Below the pieces are notes generated by a model. The model saw nothing but the letters and a program-made list of their open reading frames with translations. It searched no databases and was not told the DNA's origin. Source: Acinetobacter venetianus RAG-1 = CIP 110063 (GTDB lineage Bacteria; Pseudomonadota; Gammaproteobacteria; Pseudomonadales; Moraxellaceae). From it: a stretch of DNA of 64,000 nt. The DNA lies in contig NZ_KB849558.1 of the NCBI RefSeq assembly GCF_000368585.1, positions 1,379,359 through 1,443,358 on the forward strand. Direction: 5' to 3'. Positions 19,306-27,444 of the stretch are shown piece by piece. Made by a program: the position numbers and the translations under genes. Positions within the stretch are counted from its first letter, which is position 1. The number at the start of each line of letters is the position of its first letter.

Positions 19306-19463
19306 TTTATATGCAAAACTTTTGTTTATTTCCAAAACATATGAAAAGAATAATATTAATCCAGTTTTTATGTCAATATTATTAACACTATAAAATTCAT
19401 ATGCTTATTTAAAAAATTATATTTTGTTACGTTTCTAATAGAAAAATGTGTTTTGCATATAAA
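19306..19463. promoter_or_regulatory. Divergent control region with nested inverted repeats
   Basis: Between the ferredoxin start (19284) and the IclR start (19560) there are two nested inverted repeats. The outer pair is exact over 14 bases: TTTATATGCAAAAC (19306-19319) and GTTTTGCATATAAA (19450-19463). The inner pair is CATATGAA (19338-19345) and TTCATATG (19396-19403). All share a GCATAT/CATATG core. They are good candidates for IclR-family operators controlling both directions; this is inference. Confidence 0.55.
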
Positions 19464-19559
19464 TCTTTAATTGTGTATTTTGATCTATTAAATAGATCCA
19501 AAATAAAGCAGTATGCACCATTTAATTTCATCACTTTTAGTTGTAGGAATTTCAACCAA

Positions 19560-20372
19560 ATGAACATGATCATCGATGAAGATTTGCAAGAAAATGAAGA
19601 AACAAAAAACGATGACCGCTATCTTGTTCCAGGGCTTGTACGTGGATTAGCAATTCTGCAAGCTTTCAATAAAGAAGCCAAAGAAATGACGATTTCAGAA
19701 ATAGCTGAAATATTAGATGTGAACCGTTCTAGTGCGTTTCGTCTCATTTACACCTTAGAATCTTGTGGTTTTTTAAGAAAAGCTTCACAAAAAACTTATG
19801 CGCTTGATTCAAAGGTCATGGAACTCGGATTTAACAGTTTAGCGAAGCAATCTCTGCTAGATTTAGCGACGCCGTTGATGAAAGAACTACGTGATCAGAC
19901 ACAACTTGCAGTGCATCTTTCGATCTTAGAAGGTACTCATATTGTTTTTATCAATAATGTTCAGTCAAATGGAACATTTACCAGCAACATCGGTTTAGGC
20001 ACACGCTGGCCTGCTCATGCCACTGTGATAGGACAAATGATGCTTGCTGATCTAAATGACACTGAAATTCGTGATCGCTATAAAGGTTTTAATCAATGGG
20101 AAACCTTTTCTGAACTGACCCCGAAGAACCTGAAAGAGCTACTTCAACGCTTAAGCTTTGTAAAAACACAGCGCTCAATGGTCAGTTGGGGACATTACAA
20201 TCATGATATGGCCGCATGTGCAGCACCTATTTTTAAACAATCCACAGGAAAAATGGCCGCTGTTTTATCTGTAAGCTGTCCTCTAGGCACGTATGATGAG
20301 CATTATTTTAAAAATGAAATTGCAGAAACCGTGATTCAAACGGCGGAAAAAATTTCTAAGTTCATTTATTAA
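19560..20372 (+). CDS. IclR-family transcriptional regulator
   Basis: 270 residues from the ATG at 19560; the longer frame from 19446 overlaps the control region and lacks a ribosome site. The N-terminal winged helix is visible in VPGLVRGLAILQAF and TISEIAEILDVNRSSAFRLI, and the C-terminal effector domain in TRWPAHATVIGQMMLA. IclR proteins usually regulate adjacent aromatic or acid catabolism genes by binding a pathway compound. It is transcribed away from the fourteen-gene catabolic run and is the obvious regulator. Confidence 0.92.
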   Translation: MNMIIDEDLQENEETKNDDRYLVPGLVRGLAILQAFNKEAKEMTISEIAEILDVNRSSAFRLIYTLESCGFLRKASQKTYALDSKVMELGFNSLAKQSLLDLATPLMKELRDQTQLAVHLSILEGTHIVFINNVQSNGTFTSNIGLGTRWPAHATVIGQMMLADLNDTEIRDRYKGFNQWETFSELTPKNLKELLQRLSFVKTQRSMVSWGHYNHDMAACAAPIFKQSTGKMAAVLSVSCPLGTYDEHYFKNEIAETVIQTAEKISKFIY

Positions 20373-20396
20373 TCACCCAATAAGTACATAAAAAAT

Positions 20397-20434
20397 AAAG
20401 CATTAGGTCGATAAATTTTACCTAATGCTTTTTT
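20397..20434. terminator. Bidirectional terminator
   Basis: AAAGCATTAGGT / ACCTAATGCTTT stem (20397-20408, 20420-20431) with an 11-base loop, T run on the right and A run on the left. It serves both the IclR gene and the convergent MFS gene. Confidence 0.9.
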
Positions 20435-20455
20435 ATAACTTGTAGTATTTGCTAT

Positions 20456-21637
20456 TTAATCCTTTTTACGACTTGCCACAATAGCGATCAAAGCAGCCAC
20501 ACCTCCCAATACGCCATATCCATAGCCGATCTGAAGTAATTCCATACTATAAGCAAAGTGACTAGAGATTAAGGCTGGAATTGCTGCACTACAGTACGCA
20601 ATCAGATAAATAGTCGAAAGCAAACCAGCTCGATTTTGCTGGTCTGTTATTTGAATTAAAATGCCCATCGCACCAGTCACTGCAAGCCCTTGCGCTAGTC
20701 CAACGCATAAACTGGCTACGATAAATGCAACCATAAAGCCGAACTTCAGACTTGTTAGGATGGTTATTAAAGACAAGATATAAATAAACATTCCTGTTTT
20801 GACCGCATTCTTAGCCATGAAAAAACGACTTAAAGGACTACCCAACGGAGTCAGGATCATGATTGCAGCGAATACCAAAGCAGCCAAGATAGGATTGTCT
20901 GTACCCAAATAATGATGTACCAACGCAGGGCCATAAGCTTGATAAAAGCCACCTAAAGACCACGTTGCCAAAAAGACCATACTTGCAATCAAAACAAATT
21001 GGTTTGCCGCTTTGGGTAGATATAAACGCGGTACGAGGGAATAAATCACACCTTTTCGAAATAAAACTGTTTCACGACTCAATGAGATCAATAGGATTAA
21101 AGCAGCAAGAACAATTCCGACCAAAGCATAGATTAAAAACCAATTCTGCTTACCCGTTAAAATGAGAAAACCGCAGCTAATTGCCCCAATTGGAATACCA
21201 ATCATCGGCGCACTACTCGTAATCACAGCAGCAAGCCAACGTAACTTTTCAGATGATGTATCAACAATAAATGCTGTTAAGGCTCCAGCACTTAAGCCAC
21301 ATGCCAAACCTTGTAACAGCCTCGCAGCGAATAATGACCAAAATCCATGTATAAGGAACAATAATCCACATGACAGCATTGCAGCCATTAAAGCAATAAT
21401 CGCAACCTTTTTTCGTCCAATAAAATCTGAAATACGACCTAAGACCAATAGTGCAACCGCTGCTGCGATAAAATAAGCAACGGATACAAGACCAAGATCA
21501 GCATTGCTGATGCCATATTCAGACTGATAAATATTAAACAATGGAATCGGAGAACCCGCTGTGACAAAGATCATTACAAATGAAATACTTGCTACGACGA
21601 AATCATAGGTATTTGAATGACCTTCACCTGCTTGCAT
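20456..21637 (-). CDS. MFS transporter, drug-efflux type
   Basis: A 393-residue protein with about twelve hydrophobic segments. The helix 2-3 loop reads GRISDFIGRKKVAI and there is an LLQGLACGLSAGA segment in helix 4-5, typical of DHA1-type exporters. The ATG overlaps the stop of the upstream cyclophilin-like gene by one base (TAATG), so the two are translationally linked. It closes a minus-strand series that begins at 24409. Substrate unknown; export of a toxic aldehyde, alcohol or related compound would fit its neighbours. Confidence 0.83.
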   Translation of the reverse strand: MQAGEGHSNTYDFVVASISFVMIFVTAGSPIPLFNIYQSEYGISNADLGLVSVAYFIAAAVALLVLGRISDFIGRKKVAIIALMAAMLSCGLLFLIHGFWSLFAARLLQGLACGLSAGALTAFIVDTSSEKLRWLAAVITSSAPMIGIPIGAISCGFLILTGKQNWFLIYALVGIVLAALILLISLSRETVLFRKGVIYSLVPRLYLPKAANQFVLIASMVFLATWSLGGFYQAYGPALVHHYLGTDNPILAALVFAAIMILTPLGSPLSRFFMAKNAVKTGMFIYILSLITILTSLKFGFMVAFIVASLCVGLAQGLAVTGAMGILIQITDQQNRAGLLSTIYLIAYCSAAIPALISSHFAYSMELLQIGYGYGVLGGVAALIAIVASRKKD

Positions 21638-21987
21638 TACTGAGTTGCCTCAATCCGTACATTCAACAATCCTGATTTTCTTAACAGTTGAATATCGTCA
21701 GAAATTTCCCCTAAACGAACAAGTCCACTGGCATAACCAAAATTTTTATAAAATATGGCTAAATTTCCCCAAGGTGCATAATAAGTAATATCTCCAACTT
21801 TCGGCTGATAGCCATTAGGTTCGCTGTGAACAGGTAAGGCTTTTGCTAAATCACTAATTTTTTCTGTAGAAGCATAATCAGTGAGTGTTAACTCCAAAGG
21901 TAAGGAATCATAAAAACTTCTTGCAGCGACCGTATCATCCAAGCGTGCAGATAAAGTTGTTTCTTCAAAAATCAGTTGAATTTCCAT
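21637..21987 (-). CDS. Cyclophilin-like fold protein
   Basis: A 116-residue protein resembling the Cyclophil_like2 domain (for example TM1367). Recognisable segments are AARSFYDSLPLELTLTDYAS near residue 22, GDITYYAPWGNLAIFYKNF in the middle and GLVRLGEI after it. No signal peptide. This family has a cyclophilin fold but lacks proline isomerase residues, and its function is unknown. It overlaps the MFS gene and follows the alcohol dehydrogenase gene by 84 bases. Confidence 0.78.
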   Translation of the reverse strand: MEIQLIFEETTLSARLDDTVAARSFYDSLPLELTLTDYASTEKISDLAKALPVHSEPNGYQPKVGDITYYAPWGNLAIFYKNFGYASGLVRLGEISDDIQLLRKSGLLNVRIEATQ

Positions 21988-22071
21988 GACTATTCCTTCT
22001 ATTGGTTACCTTCTCAGGGCACATAGCAAAGTAAATGCATACGGCATTGACACCATATGCAAATTAATAAC

Positions 22072-23088
22072 TTAAGGCTGTAATAACACTTTAATTGCTC
22101 GACGCTCATCCATTACTTGATAAGCCTCGGCAACCCGTTCTAAAGGTAAGGTTAGGTCAAACACTTTGCCGGGCTGGATTTTTTTATTCCAAATCAGATC
22201 AATCAGTTCAGGTAAAAATTGGCGAACTGGTGCAGGTCCACCATGTAAATGAACATGCTCAAAGAACAGTTCCTCTCCATTTAAATCAACACCATGCGGC
22301 ACACCAACATATCCGACATAACCACTTTGTCGAGCGGCATGAATGGCTTGCATCATAGATTCTTGTGTGCCTACACATTCAAGAACTGAGTCTGCACCAT
22401 GACCATTCGTTAATTCCAAAATGCGCTTAACACCCTCATCACCTCTTTCAGTGACAATATCAGTCGCACCAAACTCAACAGCTAATTTTTGGCGAGCCTC
22501 ATGGCGACTCATCGCAATAATCTTAGTTGCACCCATTTGCTTAGCGGAGAGGATTCCAAGTAAGCCAACCGCCCCATCGCCAACAACAACGACCGTACTA
22601 TTCGGTTGAACATTTGCAGCTACTGCGGCATACCAACCAGTGCCCAAAACATCAGAAGCGGCTAAAAGATCAGGAATCATCTCAGCTTCTGGCACTGCGG
22701 GAGTTGCAACCAACGTCCCATCTGCTAAAGGAACTCGTAATAAAGGTGCTTGAGCACCGCCAACAAACTCAGTTTGTTCACATGCTGATTGATAACCATG
22801 CTCACAAACAAAACAAGTATTGTCAGAAGCAAAGAAAGATCCGATTACAAATTGACCAACCTGAATATTTTTCACATCTGCGCCAATTTCTTTGACGATG
22901 CCACAATATTCATGTCCCATCGGCATCGGTTCAGTAATTTTTTGAATCCCTCGATATGGCCATAAATCTGAACCACAAACACATGCAGCAACAACTTCAA
23001 TGATGGCATCCGTTGCTTTCATAATCTTTGGTTCAGGACATTCTTCGAAACGGACATCATTTGGCCCATAGAGCATTGTAGCTTTCAT
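22072..23088 (-). CDS. Zinc-dependent alcohol dehydrogenase
   Basis: A 338-residue medium-chain dehydrogenase. The catalytic zinc ligands are Cys in CVCGSDLW and the GHE motif (MGHEYCG). The structural-zinc lobe is partly kept (NTCFVCEHGYQSACEQ). The coenzyme motif is VVGDGAVGLLGI. Likely reduction of aldehydes or ketones to alcohols, or the reverse. With the AraC regulator at 26141, it recalls the YqhC/YqhD aldehyde-response arrangement, although YqhD itself is an unrelated iron-type enzyme. Confidence 0.9.
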   Translation of the reverse strand: MKATMLYGPNDVRFEECPEPKIMKATDAIIEVVAACVCGSDLWPYRGIQKITEPMPMGHEYCGIVKEIGADVKNIQVGQFVIGSFFASDNTCFVCEHGYQSACEQTEFVGGAQAPLLRVPLADGTLVATPAVPEAEMIPDLLAASDVLGTGWYAAVAANVQPNSTVVVVGDGAVGLLGILSAKQMGATKIIAMSRHEARQKLAVEFGATDIVTERGDEGVKRILELTNGHGADSVLECVGTQESMMQAIHAARQSGYVGYVGVPHGVDLNGEELFFEHVHLHGGPAPVRQFLPELIDLIWNKKIQPGKVFDLTLPLERVAEAYQVMDERRAIKVLLQP

Positions 23089-23186
23089 AAAAAACTCCGA
23101 CTTTGGGCTTCACATAGTATTTTTTAGACAAAGAAAGCCCTAAGCGTAGTGATCCACGCTTAAAAATTAAATAAAGAATATGAGAA

Positions 23187-23918
23187 TTAAGGGTTTAGAA
23201 TTTTTTGCAGCTTTTGACTAGCATCTAATGAAACTTTTTCAGCGAGAATCTGCTGGATTTGATTCAATTGCTGGACGCTCACTTGAATATTCAAACTCAT
23301 ATTCACATGAGACTTCAGCTGACTTTCAGTTCCAGTCATTGCAGCAAGCATACTGACTGTCGCAATTTCACGATCTTGCCAACTTAATACGTCTCTAGAA
23401 AAAATATCACCGAACAAATGCGTTTTAAGGTATTCATCAATTTCTGGTGAAAATTCAAATAAAGCGCCAGTTACAGGCTGACCCACAAGCTGAGTTTGGT
23501 TCTGCTCTCCTTGAATACGCGCATTATAATTCTGTGCTAAAGGCTGACTTCTTTTACCCTCTTGATCATCAATCCCTTGAGATTTTCTTTGTTCAATGAC
23601 TCGCATAAATTCAGCCAGTGCATTCAAACTACGAGGAAAGCCAGCATAAGCATAGGTTTGGACTAAAACTGCTTTGATCTCATTTATGGTTAAACCATCA
23701 TCTAATCCCTGATTAAGCTCGCGGTTTAAACTTTCAAGATCACCAGTGGCGGCAAAAGCAGCAATAGGAATAATCGCTTGTTGTTGAGTTGATAAAGTAT
23801 TTTCCACAGACTTCACCTCATTTTCAGATCGTATCCTTTGCTCGGTGGCGGCTATTGAATATTGATTACCCAATAGCCCAAGCAAGCCAATCAATATAAA
23901 AATACCTTTTATATTCAA
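23187..23918 (-). CDS. Exported carboxymuconolactone decarboxylase (CMD/AhpD)-like protein
   Basis: A 243-residue protein with an N-terminal signal sequence (IFILIGLLGLLGNQ, cleavage near SIAA) and two CMD-type helical repeats: FAATGDLESLNRELN through TYAYAGFPRSLNALAEF, and DREIATVSMLAAM through LKSHVNMSLNIQ. The redox CxxC of AhpD is not present, so peroxidase activity of the AhpD type is unlikely. The start overlaps the stop of the cupin gene by 4 bases. CMD plus cupin pairs are common near aldehyde-stress regulators; the function is not established. Confidence 0.8.
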   Translation of the reverse strand: MNIKGIFILIGLLGLLGNQYSIAATEQRIRSENEVKSVENTLSTQQQAIIPIAAFAATGDLESLNRELNQGLDDGLTINEIKAVLVQTYAYAGFPRSLNALAEFMRVIEQRKSQGIDDQEGKRSQPLAQNYNARIQGEQNQTQLVGQPVTGALFEFSPEIDEYLKTHLFGDIFSRDVLSWQDREIATVSMLAAMTGTESQLKSHVNMSLNIQVSVQQLNQIQQILAEKVSLDASQKLQKILNP

Positions 23919-24409
23919 TGATTCGCCTCTTTAAACTGTTCATCTGTTACAGGCTCAAGCCAATCTACGTTATGACCATTTTCATCAGTACCAGTAAGGG
24001 CTAAATGAGTCATCGCAGAATGTCCACTTGCACCATGCCAGTGCTTAATTCCAGGAGGACAATAAATCACATCACCTACAGCAATTTTTTCTGCGGGCTT
24101 GCCCCACTCTTGTACAATGCCTTCACCTTCAGTCACAACAAGGTATTGTCCTTTCGGATGGGTATGCCAAAAAGAACGAGAGTTAGCGTTGAAACTCACA
24201 TACGCACTCGGCGCATTTATTCCGTCTGTCACACTTGTAAGCGGCTTAATTGCCACCGAACCTGTAAAGTTTTTATCAGAACCCTCTATAACAGGCTGCT
24301 CACTCGATTTTTTAATCGTTTGAGATGCTGGTAATTGATTTTCCATTGCTTGAACTCCTGTCGTGAGTAATAAAAGTGTTGTAACTAAAGCGAATGATTT
24401 AGGGAACAT
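23915..24409 (-). CDS. Exported cupin-domain protein
   Basis: A 164-residue protein with a signal peptide (MFPKSFALVTTLLLLTTGV, cleavage near QAM) and one cupin domain. Motif 1 is FWHTHPKGQYLVVTEGEG and motif 2 is CPPGIKHWHGASGHSAM, so all His/Glu metal ligands are present. It resembles the cupin found with CMD proteins and the manganese-dependent hydroxynitrile lyase-like cupins. It is the first gene after the promoter element at 24476-24534 and overlaps the CMD gene by four bases. Confidence 0.85.
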   Translation of the reverse strand: MFPKSFALVTTLLLLTTGVQAMENQLPASQTIKKSSEQPVIEGSDKNFTGSVAIKPLTSVTDGINAPSAYVSFNANSRSFWHTHPKGQYLVVTEGEGIVQEWGKPAEKIAVGDVIYCPPGIKHWHGASGHSAMTHLALTGTDENGHNVDWLEPVTDEQFKEANH

Positions 24410-24475
24410 ATCTCTTTCTCAGAAAAAGAAGCCGTTAAATAGCGATCAAAGACTTCAAACCAATCAATATGAATA

Positions 24476-24534
24476 AGTATAAAAAACAAACACAAAATAT
24501 GCTGATCTATTCCTGTAAGATGTTTGCCTATTCC
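24476..24534 (-). promoter_or_regulatory. AraC-type activator site and promoter, copy A
   Basis: A 27-base composite site at 24508-24534 (plus strand reads TATTCCTGTAAGATG then TTTGCCTATTCC), then 26 bases, then TATACT on the minus strand (24476-24481) as the -10. It is positioned to drive the cupin-CMD-alcohol dehydrogenase series. The same element occurs at 26003-26061 and 45291-45349. Confidence 0.6.
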
Positions 24535-24597
24535 TATAATTTTTTATAGTTTCAAATTTATATCAATAACTTAATTCAAACGAATCGAATCAACCTC

Positions 24598-24650
24598 AAG
24601 CTTGAAAACTAAAATCAAAAGTGCTGTAGACTTTTTTAGTTTTCAAGCTT
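24598..24650. repeat. 17-bp perfect inverted repeat
   Basis: AAGCTTGAAAACTAAAA at 24598-24614 and its exact complement at 24634-24650, 19-base loop, just after the stop of the secreted hydrolase gene. It has no T run on the minus side, so it may be an mRNA 3' stabiliser or an inefficient terminator. Confidence 0.7.
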
Positions 24651-24660
24651 TTATCTAAAA

Positions 24661-25767
24661 TTACTTAAGGTTTTTCTGGAAGAAATCTGTCATTTTATCG
24701 AATGGAATAATATCCACGCGATCATAAAGATCGGTGTGATTCGCATTCGGTATAATTAACAGTTCTTTTGGCTCCAAAGCCGCCTCATAAGCCGTTTCAC
24801 TGAAATAACGTGAATGTGCTTTTTCACCATGGATGAATAAAACAGGTCGCGGTGAAATTTCTTTGATGTAAGTTAGAATCGGCATATTCATGAATGATAA
24901 TGGTGTTGTTAATGACCAAGAAGCATTCGAATTGATTGCACGAGGATGGAAACCACGCGGGGTTTTATAATAATCAGCATATTCCACAACAAACTGTGGT
25001 TCACCTCCTTTTAATTCCAGTGATACTGGACCATAAGCTGGTGTTCCATTCTTGGCATCCTGCCAACGTTGCTGACCCAATTGTTCAAGCGTTTTTGTGC
25101 GCTCTTCAAGCGTTACGCTATCATTGTAGCCCTTAGACATAACACGCGTCATATCGTACATTGTGCTAGTAACAACAGCTTTAATCCGCTTATCAATCGC
25201 TGTACCACTTAATGCCATGCCACCCCAACCACAGATTCCAATCACACCAATACGATTTTGATCAACATTCGGCAAAAGGCCAATAAAATCTACAGCAGCA
25301 CTAAAATCCTCTGTGTTGATGTCTGGTGATGCTACATTTCTCGGCTCACCACCACTTTCACCTGTATATGATGGATCAAATGCAAGCGTTACAAAGCCTC
25401 TTTCTGCCATCGTCTGTGCATAAAGACCAGATGCTTGTTCTTTAACAGCACCAAATGGCCCGCTCACCACAATTGCTGCAAGCTTTCCACTCGTATTTTT
25501 AGGTATATAAAGATCAGCTGCCAAAGTAATGCCATAACGATTTTTAAACGTTACTTTTTTATGATCAACTTTACTACTTTGGACAAATGTCTTATCCCAT
25601 GTATTACTGAGTTTTAATGGCTGATCTGCGAGAGTTGCTTGATTCATAGTTAACGCTCCAATAATTAAAGAAGTTAGACCCAAAGATTTTTTCAAGGAAT
25701 GACGAATACTTGTCATCTCCCATTTAAATTGAGTGCTTAAACTCGAAAGTTTGAAAGACCGAATCAT
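24661..25767 (-). CDS. Exported alpha/beta hydrolase, dienelactone hydrolase-like
   Basis: About 368 residues. After a signal-like segment (SLGLTSLIIGALTMNQATLA) comes an alpha/beta hydrolase domain with the nucleophile in GICGWGG, a Cys rather than Ser, as in dienelactone hydrolases, and a final His in NANHTDLYD. The ATG at 25767 lies 8 bases after GGAGG and is preferred to 25773; an internal Met at 25716 would give a more classical signal peptide and is a real alternative. Divergent from the AraC gene at 26141. Confidence 0.8.
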   Translation of the reverse strand: MIRSFKLSSLSTQFKWEMTSIRHSLKKSLGLTSLIIGALTMNQATLADQPLKLSNTWDKTFVQSSKVDHKKVTFKNRYGITLAADLYIPKNTSGKLAAIVVSGPFGAVKEQASGLYAQTMAERGFVTLAFDPSYTGESGGEPRNVASPDINTEDFSAAVDFIGLLPNVDQNRIGVIGICGWGGMALSGTAIDKRIKAVVTSTMYDMTRVMSKGYNDSVTLEERTKTLEQLGQQRWQDAKNGTPAYGPVSLELKGGEPQFVVEYADYYKTPRGFHPRAINSNASWSLTTPLSFMNMPILTYIKEISPRPVLFIHGEKAHSRYFSETAYEAALEPKELLIIPNANHTDLYDRVDIIPFDKMTDFFQKNLK

Positions 25768-26002
25768 GATCATTCCTCCAAAAAAACTGTGTTATCCAGT
25801 TGATAAAAATGATTTATCAATAATAAAATTTGATCTAATCTTTGAGTAATTGCAGTCTGAAAATGCGATTTAATGGCTGGCTATTATTTTTTAGCATTCA
25901 ACCTATGATGATAAGAAACTGTAAAATAATCTTTTTAAAAAATTAAGAATTCAAACAGACTTAAAATAACACTCAGCAGCTGCAAATTAGATGCTGAGAA
26001 CA

Positions 26003-26061
26003 AGTATAAAAAACAAACAAAGAAAGGGATGTCTCATTCCTACGCGATATTTGCCTAATTC
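26003..26061 (-). promoter_or_regulatory. AraC-type activator site and promoter, copy B
   Basis: Composite site at 26035-26061 (plus strand CATTCCTACGCGAT then ATTTGCCTAATTC), 26 bases, then TATACT on the minus strand (26003-26008). An 18-base AAGTATAAAAAACAAACA block is identical with copy A at the same spacing. It reads toward the secreted hydrolase and lies about 80 bases before the AraC gene start. Confidence 0.6.
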
Positions 26062-26140
26062 TCCGATTCTTTAGAATTAAGCCTTACTTTAAGAAGTAGA
26101 GGTCGTACAATAAAACGATGATGTGTAAATGAGATATGAC

Positions 26141-27034
26141 ATGAGCTATACAACAACAACTCAAAATCGTGAGCGGCGGCTGAGCCAACTTGTCAATCAA
26201 TGGACTGAAGGGACAAATAAGTTTGAAACACCCATTGCAGGTTTAACGCTGCATCGTTGGGACTCTCCTACACCACCAACGAGTTATATCTTAGATGCGA
26301 GTCTGTGTATGATCGCTCAAGGTAAAAAGCAAGTAATCTTAGGCGAAGAAACCTATACCTATGATGCTCATCATTTTTTATTTACTGCAATTGATTTACC
26401 CATCATCAGCCAAATTATTGAAGCAACTCCAGATCAGCCCTATTTGGGAGTTATTCTAAAATTAGATCCTTATTTATTAGCTCAACTCATGTTAGAAGCG
26501 CATATTTCTTTTCAAACGAACGATAATGACAGAAAAGGTGTTGCGATTGGAGAAGTCACGACAGAGATTAACAATGCTTTTATTCGTTTGCTCGATTTAT
26601 TGGCATCACCAGATGATATTCCAATCCTATCACCACTGATTCTAAAGGAAATCCTATATCGTTTAATGATGAGTCCACAAGGCCATCGTCTAAAACGTAT
26701 CGCGGCAACAGGTACAGCTGGGCATCGTATTGTCAAAGCAATTGACTGGTTAAAAAATAATTTTGCAAAACCATTTCAGGTGGAAGAACTTGCAACCAAG
26801 ATGGGAATGAGTGCTTCGAGTTTTCATCAGCACTTCAAGGACATCACTTCGATGAGCCCTTTGCAGTATCAAAAACGTATACGACTTACTGAAGCACGTC
26901 GATTGTTAATCACAACAAATAGTGATATTTCAACGGCAAGTATCCAGGTTGGATACGAAAGCCTTTCTCAATTCTCAAGAGAATATAAACGTTTCTTTGG
27001 AACTCCACCCTCTGAAGACTTAAAAAGTTTTTAA
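26141..27034 (+). CDS. AraC-family regulator with AraC_N domain (YqhC-like)
   Basis: About 297 residues from the ATG at 26141 (GAG 7 bases upstream; 26129 is an alternative). The N-terminal AraC_N domain shows PIAGLTLHRWDSPTPPTSYI and CMIAQGKKQVILGE; the C-terminal double helix-turn-helix shows FQVEELATKMGMSASSFHQH and ISTASIQVGYESLSQFSREY. YqhC of Escherichia coli has the same architecture and answers to reactive aldehydes. It is flanked by promoter copy B and probably activates both minus-strand transcription units to its left. Confidence 0.88.
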   Translation: MSYTTTTQNRERRLSQLVNQWTEGTNKFETPIAGLTLHRWDSPTPPTSYILDASLCMIAQGKKQVILGEETYTYDAHHFLFTAIDLPIISQIIEATPDQPYLGVILKLDPYLLAQLMLEAHISFQTNDNDRKGVAIGEVTTEINNAFIRLLDLLASPDDIPILSPLILKEILYRLMMSPQGHRLKRIAATGTAGHRIVKAIDWLKNNFAKPFQVEELATKMGMSASSFHQHFKDITSMSPLQYQKRIRLTEARRLLITTNSDISTASIQVGYESLSQFSREYKRFFGTPPSEDLKSF

Positions 27035-27062
27035 TTAGGAAGTTTCATAAAAAATTGGCAAT

Positions 27063-27090
27063 AAAAAAGCCCTTGTAATTACAAGGGCTT
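27063..27090 (-). terminator. Rho-independent terminator of tRNA-Trp
   Basis: Perfect 24-base palindrome built on AAGCCCTTGTAA (27067-27090) followed on the minus strand by six T. It may also end the AraC gene on the plus strand, though the T run there is poor. Confidence 0.9.
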
Positions 27091-27101
27091 CTTCATTTAT
27101 T

Positions 27102-27175
27102 TGGCAGAGGATCAAGGACTCGAACCTTGACGAACGGTTTTGGAGACCGTCATGCTACCATTACACCAATCCTCT
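27102..27175 (-). tRNA. tRNA-Trp (anticodon CCA)
   Basis: Complete cloverleaf with encoded CCA. Acceptor stem AGAGGAT/ATCCTCT is perfect, anticodon stem ACGGT/ACCGT encloses loop CTCCAAA with anticodon CCA, and the T stem is CAAGG/CCTTG around TTCGAGT. The discriminator base is G, as expected for tRNA-Trp. The D arm is weak (GTGT/GCAT), which is unusual for this tRNA. Confidence 0.85.
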
Positions 27176-27213
27176 ATAACCACATGATTGAGCCATTTCT
27201 GACTTAACCATAA

Positions 27214-27238
27214 AAAAAGCAAGATATACTTGCTTTTT
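27214..27238 (-). terminator. Terminator between tRNA-Leu and tRNA-Trp
   Basis: AAAAAGCAAG-ATATA-CTTGCTTTTT hairpin; on the minus strand it ends in a T run directly after the tRNA-Leu gene. This implies the tRNA-Trp gene is separately initiated or reached by read-through. Confidence 0.8.
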
Positions 27239-27243
27239 AAATT

Positions 27244-27328
27244 TGGTGGGGGCGAAGAGACTCGAACTCTTACACCTTGCGGCGCTGGAACCTAAATCCA
27301 GTGCGTCTACCAATTTCGCCACGCCCCC
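27244..27328 (-). tRNA. tRNA-Leu (anticodon TAG)
   Basis: Type II tRNA of 85 bases with encoded CCA. Acceptor stem GGGGGCG, anticodon stem CTGGA/TCCAG around loop TTTAGGT (anticodon TAG), long variable arm, T arm with GTTCGAGTC, discriminator A. Confidence 0.95.
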
Positions 27329-27444
27329 GATGGGTATGCATATTAGTGAGAAACGTACTTTATGACAAGCCTTTATCCGTAAAAATTGAGTTAAATGAAC
27401 ATATAATATTCAAATCAAGCATTTATGTTTATTTTTACAACAAG

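Noticed and set aside
21162..21476. Plus-strand open frame of 104 codons
   Set aside because: Antisense to the MFS gene; amino acid composition is typical of a membrane-protein shadow.
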